Shown: in pieces, positions 1 to 5,383 of the stretch
Layout: every line of letters starts with the position of its first letter
How positions within the stretch are numbered: the stretch's first letter is position 1
Origin: JAEHDI01 sp035455185
Lineage (GTDB): Bacteria; Acidobacteriota; Terriglobia; Bryobacterales; Bryobacteraceae
Assembly (NCBI GenBank): GCA_035455185.1
Contig: DATIFQ010000209.1
Location: forward strand, 1 to 5,980
DNA: 5,980 nt
Reading direction: 5' to 3'
Notes under the pieces: model-generated
Databases searched by the model: none
Seen by the model: only the letters and a program-made list of their open reading frames with translations
Told to the model about the DNA's origin: nothing
Made by a program: the position numbers and the translations under genes

Positions 1-152
1 CCTGTGCCACAAGGATATTGACGCCCTACGTAACTTCCGGCGCCACGGTTCGGTGGGCTGCCGCACCCTGACGGTCGCGGTTCGGAAACTGCATCGAACA
101 TGGGGGCAGGTTTCTAACCGCGTACGCGAGGCGCAGGCGCAACGACAGGCGG

Positions 153-213
153 AAAAGCGGGGACAGGCACCAATTTCGCAAACACCGCGAAATTGGAGCC
201 AGTCCCCGTTTTT
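153..213. repeat. REP-like long hairpin, left copy
   Basis: Bases 153-179 pair with 187-213 around a 7-base loop (180-186). The stem is 27 positions long with two A/A mismatches (169/197 and 165/201) and one G/T pair. The outer arm carries the motif GGGGACAGGC, and the inner arm is CCAATTTCGC against GCGAAATTGG. The outer arms are A-rich on the left and T-rich on the right, so a transcript from either strand would form a stem followed by a short U-run. A terminator role is therefore possible, but no gene ends nearby inside the window. Hairpins of this size with a GGGGACAG head resemble REP elements mobilised by Y1 (RAYT) transposases. That family link is inferred and no such transposase is encoded here. 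Confidence 0.75.
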
Positions 214-258
214 CGTGCAAACACCGCGAAATTTGGAGTCAATCCCGGGCTTTGCTAC

Positions 259-278
259 GCACAGGCTGAAGCCTGTGC
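259..278. repeat. Short perfect palindrome in repeat block
   Basis: GCACAGGCTGAAGCCTGTGC has 9-base arms around a GA centre. The sequence after its midpoint (272-291) recurs at bases 1-20 with a single difference, so the window opens inside another copy of the same element. The right-hand cluster at 5193-5484 lacks this palindrome: between 5410 and 5432 it has unrelated sequence instead. Confidence 0.7.
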
Positions 279-300
279 CACAGGGATATTGCCGGCGCGA

Positions 301-351
301 AGGACGCAACGGAGGTGTGAGGGAGAGGACAAGATGCCCGGCAAGGTCATT
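301..351 (+). other. Repeat block ending in a truncated gene start (copy 1)
   Basis: This block matches 5433-5484 at 50 of 52 aligned columns (one indel, one G/A change). It ends with a purine-rich Shine-Dalgarno-like stretch (GGGAGAGG at 321-328), an ATG at 334 and codons for M-P-G-K-V-I, after which the two copies no longer resemble each other. In this copy the frame stays open only to a stop at 448-450 and reads as 38 residues of no recognisable family. The simplest reading is a copied 5' gene end that has lost its body, or the fixed end of a mobile repeat. I do not consider the short frame a functional gene. Confidence 0.6.
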
Positions 352-472
352 GCAGCCAACCATTCCCGATTACGGATTGATATCATGTACCCGATGCTGC
401 CTTGCCTGGTTGAACTACGGATTTTGCGGCTGGGACTGGCTTCGACGTGAATCGCATTCGAGGCGATAAGAC
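352..472. other. Upstream region of the DoxX gene
   Basis: This 121-base spacer is unique within the window. I find no convincing -35/-10 pair: TTGATA at 377-382 and TTGAAC at 410-415 both lack a -10 at a usable distance. It ends in a modest ribosome-binding site, GAGG at 460-463, nine bases before the DoxX ATG. Confidence 0.4.
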
Positions 473-874
473 ATGAATCGGCTGCTTTGGGTAGTCCAGG
501 CACTGCTCGCGCTGCTCTTTCTTTTTGCCGGCGGAACGAAGCTTTTCATGTCAGCCGCAGAACTGACGGCCCAAACACCGATACCCGCAGGGTTCCTTCG
601 ATTCATCGGAGTTATGGAGATTCTGGGCGGCCTCGGCCTGGTACTGCCAGGGATGCTGCGCATTCGCACGGCGCTTACTCCCCTGGCCGCCGTAGGTCTT
701 TCCATAATCATGATTGGCGCCGTAGTTGTCACCATCCAGACGATGGGCTCAGCACTGGCTACACTGCCGTTTGTAACCGGCGCGCTTGCAGTGTTTGTGG
801 CTTACGGGCGTTGGCGACTGGCGCCGCTCAGTGCGCCGCACGCAACCGCTCGCCGGCAGTCCATGCATTCGTGA
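473..874 (+). CDS. DoxX-like family small membrane protein
   Basis: The 133-residue product is a four-helix integral membrane protein of the DoxX / DoxX-like superfamily. Predicted membrane segments are at about 4-25, 41-61, 66-88 and 95-113. Family hallmarks are visible: GGTKLF (20-25) at the end of helix 1 and MEILGGLGLVLPG (48-60) in helix 2, both typical of DoxX-like proteins, followed by a basic cytoplasmic-type tail (R-W-R, A-R-R). The length is normal for the family, so the gene looks intact. The ATG at 473 is chosen because it gives the usual short N-terminus and has GAGG nine bases upstream. Some DoxX proteins act as thiosulfate:quinone oxidoreductase subunits or in redox stress complexes, but most DoxX-like proteins have no assigned reaction, and none can be assigned here. 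It stands alone, with repeats on both sides. Confidence 0.88.
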   Translation: MNRLLWVVQALLALLFLFAGGTKLFMSAAELTAQTPIPAGFLRFIGVMEILGGLGLVLPGMLRIRTALTPLAAVGLSIIMIGAVVVTIQTMGSALATLPFVTGALAVFVAYGRWRLAPLSAPHATARRQSMHS

Positions 875-963
875 TCGGAACCGCTCAACGTCCTGACTGA
901 ACGGGGCCTCCTGGAGTATGCGGTACACCGAATGGAGCGGACAGGCGGCCTACCTGGGGAGAT

Positions 964-1021
964 GGGACAGGCAGCTCTGTCCGCTTCGCAAACTGCGCTC
1001 AGGACAGAGTAGGCCTGTCCC
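964..1021. repeat. Compound hairpin with GGGACAGGC arms
   Basis: GGGACAGGC (964-972) pairs with GCCTGTCCC (1013-1021). Inside it, CTCTGTCC (about 975-982) pairs with GGACAGAG (about 1002-1009), leaving a loop of roughly 19 bases that can close further through CGC/GCG. The outer arm shares the GGGACAGGC core with the hairpin at 153-213, so the two probably belong to one REP-like superfamily with different inner arms. The left half (956-999) recurs at 1174-1216. Confidence 0.65.
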
Positions 1022-1056
1022 GCTCGGCAAAACCCGGCTCTGGGGAGCGGCCGTAA

Positions 1057-1174
1057 CGCAACTGCCGGCAGGACTGCCGGCACGGCAAGTCTGGCGACTT
1101 GCGCCACGGGTTCGCTGGAGCTTCCGCTGCCTGACAGTCGCGGTTCCGTAACGGCATGCGAACTCAGTGGCTAG
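1057..1174 (+). repeat. Palindrome-rich 117-bp repeat module (middle copy)
   Basis: This module recurs at 5193-5309 along its whole length with about a dozen differences and one indel, and in decayed form at about 29-100. It contains three nested inverted repeats: the 10-base palindrome CTGCCGGCAG (1062-1071), TGCCGGCA (1075-1082), and GCAAGTC/GACTTGC (1085-1091 with 1096-1102) around a 4-base loop. The second half (about 1107-1174) has no long palindrome but is equally conserved. No protein family is evident in any frame. It is an interspersed intergenic repeat of unknown type. Confidence 0.75.
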
Positions 1175-1216
1175 GGGAGATGGGACAGGCAGCTCTGTCC
1201 GCTCGCAAACTGCGCT
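1174..1216 (+). repeat. Direct copy of the 956-999 half-hairpin
   Basis: Forty-three bases match 956-999 with a single-base indel (TCGC for TTCGC). The copy begins exactly where the 117-bp module ends, and its second hairpin arm is missing, so it cannot form the large stem seen at 964-1021. It looks like a partial copy left by recombination or by incomplete element movement, 54 bases before the TMEM175 start. Confidence 0.7.
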
Positions 1217-1270
1217 GTCCGGGACATGGGTAAACTCGCGCCGCTGCAGAAGAAGTATAACGGAGGGAAG

Positions 1271-1855
1271 ATGCGCACGGGACGGTTGCAGGCATTCAGC
1301 GACGGCGTGATCGCGATCATCATCACGATCATGGTGCTGGAGATGAAGGTGCCTCACGGCGACAGCCTGGACGACCTGTTGCCCGTGCTGCCGGTGTTCC
1401 TCAGCTACGTCCTAAGCTTCGTTTATGTCGGCATCTACTGGAACAACCACCATCACATGCTGCATGCCACCACCACGGTAACGGGCGCGATGCTCTGGGC
1501 GAACCTGCACCTGTTGTTCTGGCTGTCGTTGTTTCCGTTTGCCACTGGCTGGATGGGGGAGAACCATTTCAGCGCAGTACCGACCGCGCTCTACGGCGTG
1601 GTGCTGCTGATGGCCGCAATCGCGTACTACCTGCTCGAGCAGGCGATCATCCGCTCGCAAGGGCCGGACTCGATCCTGAAAAAAGCGGTCGGGCGCGACT
1701 GGAAGGGGAAGCTGTCGCCGGTGCTTTATATCGCGGCGATTGTGGCGACCCTGCTTTCACCGTGGATCGCCGAGGCGATCTTCGTGGCCGCTGCGCTGAT
1801 CTGGCTGATTCCGGACCGGCGTATCGAGAAGGTTCTGCCACGCAAGGAGGTCTAG
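1271..1855 (+). CDS. Bacterial TMEM175-type potassium channel (DUF1211)
   Basis: The product is a 194-residue six-helix membrane protein of the TMEM175 family (formerly DUF1211). Bacterial members form tetrameric K+-selective leak channels in the inner membrane. The signature RxxxFSD motif is present as RLQAFSDG (residues 5-12), running straight into helix 1 (about 10-27, rich in I and ending LEMKVP). Further helices lie at about 36-58, 72-93, 102-125, 147-163 and 165-182. The YWNNHHHML segment (56-64) and the LFPFATGW turn (87-94) also fit the family. The start at 1271 is preferred over the in-frame ATG at 1226 because GGAGGG (1262-1267) sits just upstream and the RxxxFSD motif then falls at the usual distance from the N-terminus. 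The gene is a single-domain, full-length bacterial form. It appears to be a single-gene unit. Confidence 0.92.
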   Translation: MRTGRLQAFSDGVIAIIITIMVLEMKVPHGDSLDDLLPVLPVFLSYVLSFVYVGIYWNNHHHMLHATTTVTGAMLWANLHLLFWLSLFPFATGWMGENHFSAVPTALYGVVLLMAAIAYYLLEQAIIRSQGPDSILKKAVGRDWKGKLSPVLYIAAIVATLLSPWIAEAIFVAAALIWLIPDRRIEKVLPRKEV

Positions 1856-1956
1856 CGATCTCCGGGCCGGCACATTTGTCATTTAAATGGTAAAGTGACC
1901 CCGATTGGCGGCATATAGGGCAGCAACAACGTACCTTCGGTAGGCTACCCAACCCA
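1856..1956. other. Spacer after TMEM175 with AT-rich palindrome
   Basis: No gene and no standard terminator is visible. CATTTAAATG (1880-1889) is a perfect 10-base palindrome, unusually AT-rich for this region. It sits in a stretch (about 1877-1908) whose TGTCATTT head and AAAGTGACCCC body are reminiscent of IS21-type terminal repeats. That resemblance is from memory and unverified. No partner end or transposase is in the window. Confidence 0.3.
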
Positions 1957-1986
1957 TTGACAGACAGCCATCTGTTGGTTGATGAT
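1957..1986 (+). promoter_or_regulatory. Probable sigma-70 promoter for padR-adop
   Basis: TTGACA (1957-1962) is a perfect -35 hexamer. Eighteen bases later GATGAT (1981-1986) matches four of six -10 positions. Transcription would begin near 1993, inside the palindromic operator described in the next entry. The -10 assignment is weak and a shifted alternative is possible. Confidence 0.5.
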
Positions 1987-1989
1987 TGT

Positions 1990-2014
1990 AGACATGTCTA
2001 ATGAAGACATGTCG
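1990..2014. promoter_or_regulatory. Paired GACATGTC operator at the padR start
   Basis: The perfect palindrome GACATGTC occurs twice, at 1991-1998 and 2006-2013, with centres 15 bp apart. The first copy extends to AGACATGTCT (1990-1999). PadR-family repressors usually bind a dyad with ATGT and ACAT half-sites about eight bases apart; here ATGT (1994-1997) and ACAT (2007-2010) are nine apart. The site lies at the predicted transcription start and overlaps the padR start codon, as expected for negative autoregulation of the padR-adop operon. Binding by this PadR is inferred. Confidence 0.55.
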
Positions 2015-2347
2015 AAACAACGAACTGATGTTCCGTATGGCACCTTGGATCTCCTCGTCCTGAAAACACTGGAGACGATGGGAGAGATGAATGGCTATCG
2101 CATCGCCCGGCGGATTGAGCAGGTGTCGGGCGACGCCCTGAAGCTGAGCCAGGGCGCCATCTATCCGGCGTTGATCCGCTTGGAACAGGAAGGCTGGATT
2201 CGGGCCGAGTGGGGCATTTCCGAGACGAACCGGAAGGTGAAGTTTTACTCGTTGACCAAGGCCGGCACTAAGCAGCTTGAGGCGGAGGTCCAGAAATGGG
2301 AGCAGGCCAACGCGCTGCTGGCGCGGTTCCTAGAGGCGGCTCCATGA
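2009..2347 (+). CDS. PadR-family transcriptional repressor
   Basis: This 112-residue protein is a single winged helix-turn-helix domain of the PadR family, with almost no C-terminal extension beyond an amphipathic helix used for dimerising. Visible landmarks are GTLDLLVLKTL (11-21), GYRIARRI (29-36), the recognition-helix region LSQGAIYPALIRLEQEGWI (47-65) and the wing RKVKFYSLTKAG (75-86). The ATG at 2009 gives the usual short lead before GTLDLL. Alternatives are ATG at 1994 (which would be nearly leaderless from the predicted promoter), ATG at 1982 and TTG at 1979. No strong ribosome-binding site decides between them; a weak GAAG precedes 2009. The stop overlaps the adop start by ATGA, so the two are translationally coupled. 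In Acidobacteriota such short PadR proteins regularly precede ADOP permeases, presumably as their local repressors. The ligand is unknown. Confidence 0.93.
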   Translation: MSKQRTDVPYGTLDLLVLKTLETMGEMNGYRIARRIEQVSGDALKLSQGAIYPALIRLEQEGWIRAEWGISETNRKVKFYSLTKAGTKQLEAEVQKWEQANALLARFLEAAP

Positions 2348-5010
2348 GGTGGCGTGGGCGAATCGAACGTGTCCTGGCGCTGGTGCGGGGCCGGCGGCTG
2401 GATCGGGAGCTGGAAGCTGAGGTCGAGGCGCACCTGGAGATGGCTGAAACAGATGCGCGGAAGGCAGGATTGTCGGCCGAAGAGGCCTGGCGGGCGGCGC
2501 GGCGGAGATTCGGGGGAGTCGAGCAGATGAAGGAAGAGCATCGGGACCGGAGGAGCGTGCGTTGGATCGAGACGGGGGTGCGCGACTTCCGCATTGCCGT
2601 CCGCACGCTCGGCCGCGCGCCGGGTTTCGTTGTAGTGGCCGTGCTGACGCTCGCGGTCGGCATCGGCGCGACCGCGGCTGTCTTCAGCCTGATCCAGGGA
2701 GTCCTGCTCACGCCGCCGCCCTACAAGGACCCGGAGCAGCTTGTCCTCATCCCCTCCGCTCGCACAGACGGCCAGCAGCAGGAGAGCCCGCGGCCTTGGC
2801 CCGCGGCGCAGTGGCTCGAGTGGCAGCGCGAGGCGAAGTCCGTCCAGTCGATCGCTGCCTACCGCTGGATGTTCAACTTCGTGATCTTACCCGATGGCGT
2901 GGAATCCTTCGAGGCCATGGCGGTCACGCCGGAATACTTCTCTGTCGTTGGACTCGAACCGGTGCTCGGCCGCAAGTTCGTTGCTTCGGACACCGCTCCC
3001 TCCGCCGCCCCGGTTCTCATGATCGGCTATGAGCTGTGGCAGCGCAGCTTCGGCGGCAACCCCGACATCCTCGGCCAAACCGTCCGCGTCGGCCGCCAGG
3101 ACGCTCCGTTCGAGATCGTTGGTGTAATGCCGCCCGGCGTTCGTTTCCTCCCGGCTCCCAATGCTGCGCAGGAGCCAAACTATGACGTGAACGCGCTCGT
3201 GGACATCTGGGCGCCCTTCGCGCCTGGCTCCGATCCCAAGGACCTCAAGCGCCCGCGATGGAACGTCATCGGGCGCCTCGCCCCCGGCGCCACGCCCGAG
3301 CGGGCGCAGGCCGAGCTCGCTCTAATCACTGCGAGGCAAGCCCATGCCGATCGCGACTTCGCCGGCTTCACGCCCGACGTCCAGTTGCTCACCTCTGAGT
3401 TCAACCGCGACGGCGAGCGCATCCTGCTGCCGCTGTTCGGCGCCGCCGCGCTCGTACTCGTGATCACCTGCGGCAACGTCGCCGCGCTGCTTCTTCTGCG
3501 CGGACTCGGCCGCCAGCGGGAGTACGCCGTCCGGGCCGCACTTGGCGCCGGGCGCGCTGGGCTCTTCCGGCAGGCCTCCACCGAAAGCCTGCTGCTCGCT
3601 CTCGCCGGCAGCGCGTTCGGTATCGGCCTCGCGTTGGGTGCAGTGCGAGCATTCAAGCTGATCGGCGGACAAGCCATTCCACGGCTCGACGCTGTCACCA
3701 CCGGTTGGCCGATTCTGCTCTTCGGACTCGCTCTCGCCCTTATCGCCGCCACCCTCGCCGGACTCATCCCCGCCTGGCGCGCCTCGCGTCTCGACCCGAA
3801 CGAAGTGCTGAAAGGCGCCGGCCCCAAGTCCACCGCAGGACGCGGGGAGCGCCACCTCTTGCGAACCGTCACGATGGCGCAGACCGCGCTCACGCTTGTG
3901 CTGCTGGTTGGCGCCGGCCTGCTGATCCGCACCATGATCAACATCTCGAAGGCTCCGTCCGGCTACAAGACCAGTCACATCCTCGCGATGACCGTGACCT
4001 CGGTGGAAGGCGACTGGTCCGATTTTCATCACCGCGCACTCGATCGCGTCTCCACTCTCCCGGGCGTCCGGCACGCCGTTTACGCCTGGGGCGTCCCGCT
4101 CACCGGAAACAACTGGCCCGCGCGTGTCATCATTGAAGGCCAACCGGTCCCCGTGCGCGAGAGTGAGGCGACCGAGGTTCCGCTGCGGTCGATCACTCCG
4201 GGCTATTTCGAGCTGCTGGGGATGGCGGTGACCGAAGGCCGCGACTTTCGCTCCAACGATGACGACGACGCACCGCAGGTCGCCATCGTTAACAAGGCCT
4301 TCGCCGACCGCTACTTTCCTGACACGACCACGCTCGGCAAGAAGGTCTGGCTGTTCGGACCCGACAGGGCGCCCAGCAAGATCATCGGTGTTGTCGCCAA
4401 CAGCCGCACCGATGACCTCACGCGGCAGGCTTCGCCCGAGATCTACATGTCGTTTTGGCAAACGCGCGCTTACTCCAAGCACCTGCTGGTCCGCACCGAG
4501 GCCGAACCGCTCGCGATGGCTTCCGCCGTTCATGCCGCGCTCCGCGAGGTCAACCCCTACGCCGCCGTCGAGCACATCAAGACATTCGACCAGATCCGCA
4601 ACGACTCTCTTGCCGGCCGCAGCTTCGCCATGCAGCTTCTGGTCGGCTTCGCGGCAGTGGGCTGCCTGCTAACGCTCGTCGGCATCTACGGCGTGCTCTC
4701 GCTTTCGGTGGCCTCACGCCGGCACGAGATCGCCATCCGCACCGCGGTCGGCGCCAAGCGCCGCGACATTCGCAACCTGATCCTTTTCGACGGATTCCGG
4801 CTCATCGCCGGTGGCGTTGCCGCGGGACTCGCCGGCGCACTCGTGCTTTCGCGCGTACTGCGCTCGTTCCTCTATGAGGTGGAGCCGAACGATCCCGCAA
4901 CGCTCTTCGCCGTCGCCATGCTATTCATCGGTGTGGCTCTCCTGGCCTGTTGGCCTCCGACCCGGCGCGCCACCCGCGTGGACCCGATGAAGACGCTCAG
5001 ATGCGAGTGA
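2344..5010 (+). CDS. ADOP-family permease (MacB/FtsX-type, duplicated, orphan)
   Basis: The 888-residue protein matches the acidobacterial duplicated orphan permease architecture. Residues 1-75 form a soluble N-terminal segment with the typical L-D-x-E-L, H-L-E-M and RRRFGGVEQMKEEHR (54-68) signatures. A first membrane helix (about 94-118) leads into a MacB-like periplasmic domain (about 120-350). The first FtsX three-helix unit covers about 360-485 with REYAVRAALGAGR. A second helix plus periplasmic domain spans about 505-755, and a second FtsX unit about 760-885 contains RRHEIAIRTAVGAKRRDI. Both FtsX units keep the coupling-helix pattern that in MacB contacts the ATPase, yet no ATPase gene is present. 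The family may work in mechanotransmission or export, but its substrate is unknown. ATG 2344 is chosen over the in-frame ATG at 2296 because it gives the ATGA overlap with padR and the standard N-terminus. Codon style shifts after about base 2600. Confidence 0.94.
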   Translation: MRWRGRIERVLALVRGRRLDRELEAEVEAHLEMAETDARKAGLSAEEAWRAARRRFGGVEQMKEEHRDRRSVRWIETGVRDFRIAVRTLGRAPGFVVVAVLTLAVGIGATAAVFSLIQGVLLTPPPYKDPEQLVLIPSARTDGQQQESPRPWPAAQWLEWQREAKSVQSIAAYRWMFNFVILPDGVESFEAMAVTPEYFSVVGLEPVLGRKFVASDTAPSAAPVLMIGYELWQRSFGGNPDILGQTVRVGRQDAPFEIVGVMPPGVRFLPAPNAAQEPNYDVNALVDIWAPFAPGSDPKDLKRPRWNVIGRLAPGATPERAQAELALITARQAHADRDFAGFTPDVQLLTSEFNRDGERILLPLFGAAALVLVITCGNVAALLLLRGLGRQREYAVRAALGAGRAGLFRQASTESLLLALAGSAFGIGLALGAVRAFKLIGGQAIPRLDAVTTGWPILLFGLALALIAATLAGLIPAWRASRLDPNEVLKGAGPKSTAGRGERHLLRTVTMAQTALTLVLLVGAGLLIRTMINISKAPSGYKTSHILAMTVTSVEGDWSDFHHRALDRVSTLPGVRHAVYAWGVPLTGNNWPARVIIEGQPVPVRESEATEVPLRSITPGYFELLGMAVTEGRDFRSNDDDDAPQVAIVNKAFADRYFPDTTTLGKKVWLFGPDRAPSKIIGVVANSRTDDLTRQASPEIYMSFWQTRAYSKHLLVRTEAEPLAMASAVHAALREVNPYAAVEHIKTFDQIRNDSLAGRSFAMQLLVGFAAVGCLLTLVGIYGVLSLSVASRRHEIAIRTAVGAKRRDIRNLILFDGFRLIAGGVAAGLAGALVLSRVLRSFLYEVEPNDPATLFAVAMLFIGVALLACWPPTRRATRVDPMKTLRCE

Positions 5011-5192
5011 CACGGCACGCAGTTGTTGGAAGCGCCACATGGATGATTCCATCCACATGGACGTATAACGCCCCATACTGAGATGTGACAGTGATCTGAA
5101 CAAATCCTGCCTGACGCCGAGAGCATTTGTCCCAGCTCCAGCCGTATGGTCGGCAAACCGGAAGTAATCCACTCTGTCCGTTAGGCGGACTA
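5011..5192. other. Spacer downstream of the permease
   Basis: No gene is supported. CCACATGGA occurs twice 18 bases apart (5035-5043 and 5053-5061), and TGGATG (5040-5045) can pair with CATCCA (5050-5055) across a 4-base loop. This is a weak hairpin without a following T-run, so I do not call it a terminator. The remainder up to the repeat at 5193 is unremarkable. Confidence 0.45.
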
Positions 5193-5309
5193 CGCAACTG
5201 CCGGCAGGACTGCCGGCACGGCAAGTCTGGGGACTTGTGCCACGGGTTCGGTGGGCTGCCGCTCCCTGACGGTCGCGGTTCCGTAACTGCATGCGAACAC
5301 AGTGGCTGG
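5193..5309 (+). repeat. Palindrome-rich 117-bp repeat module (right copy)
   Basis: This is the best-preserved partner of 1057-1174, starting with the same CTGCCGGCAG palindrome and ending in AGTGGCTGG. The GCAAGTC/GACTTGT stem (5221-5227 with 5232-5238) survives with a G/T closing pair where the middle copy has G/C. It is followed at once by the large hairpin, whereas the middle copy is followed by a different half-hairpin, so the module is combined with different neighbours in different places. Confidence 0.75.
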
Positions 5310-5310
5310 A

Positions 5311-5372
5311 AGAAATGGGGACAGACAGCCATTTCGCAACAACGGCGAAATGGTGGTCAGCCCCCCATTTCT
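5311..5372. repeat. REP-like long hairpin, right copy
   Basis: The arms 5311-5337 and 5345-5372 pair around a 7-base loop (5338-5344), with three mismatches or wobbles and one bulge in a run of six C. It is homologous to 153-213: same loop length, same GGGGACAG head, same TTTCGC/GCGAAA inner stem. Several differences between the copies change both partners of a pair. There is no T-run after it on either strand, so a terminator role is doubtful even though it lies between the convergent adop and VOC genes. Confidence 0.7.
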
Positions 5373-5383
5373 TCAGAAACTTC

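Larger units (their letters stand above)
1..351. repeat. Left intergenic repeat cluster, no credible gene
   Basis: This gene-free stretch is built from blocks found again at 5193-5484 in the same order and orientation. In order it holds the tail of a palindromic block (1-20, repeated at 272-291 with one base change), a decayed copy of the 117-bp module (about 29-100), a large hairpin (153-213), a partial duplication of that hairpin's right half (about 212-248), a 26-base block (236-261) matching 5384-5409, a short palindrome (259-278), and a terminal block (301-351) matching 5433-5484. Open frames crossing it follow the repeats and resemble no protein family I know. The cluster probably continues to the left of the window. 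Confidence 0.8.
875..1270. other. Gene-free interval made largely of repeats
   Basis: Between the DoxX stop and the TMEM175 start there is no credible gene. The interval holds an imperfect hairpin (964-1021), a palindrome-rich module (1057-1174) and a second copy of the hairpin's left arm (1174-1216). Bases 875-955 contain nothing I recognise. No rho-independent terminator follows the DoxX gene, and no clear promoter is visible before TMEM175 apart from sequence lying within or just after the repeats. The ribosome-binding site for the next gene is at 1262-1267. Confidence 0.7.

Noticed and set aside
153..213. Rho-independent terminator
   Set aside because: The stem and T-run would allow it, but no gene ends just upstream and a homologous hairpin elsewhere lacks the T-run; a repeat element explains it better.
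1..351. CRISPR array
   Set aside because: Repeats are few, of unequal length, palindromic in several different ways, and not separated by regular unique spacers.
53..469. Open frames of 85-138 codons across the left repeat cluster
   Set aside because: They run through hairpins and repeats, have low-complexity basic composition typical of repeat translation, show no family signature, and overlap each other in different frames.
1226..1270. Upstream ATG as start of the TMEM175 gene
   Set aside because: The added 15 residues (M-G-K-L-A-P...) are unlike the family N-terminus and overlap the good ribosome-binding site at 1262-1267 that serves the ATG at 1271.
2296..2343. Upstream in-frame ATG as start of adop
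   Set aside because: It would overlap padR by 52 bases and add residues not typical of the family; the ATGA overlap at 2344 gives the standard N-terminus.
3180..4575. Long minus-strand open frames (up to about 417 codons) opposite adop
   Set aside because: They are antisense to a strongly conserved family protein; long antisense frames are expected in GC-rich DNA with C-ending codons. The translations are compositionally biased and lack recognisable domains.
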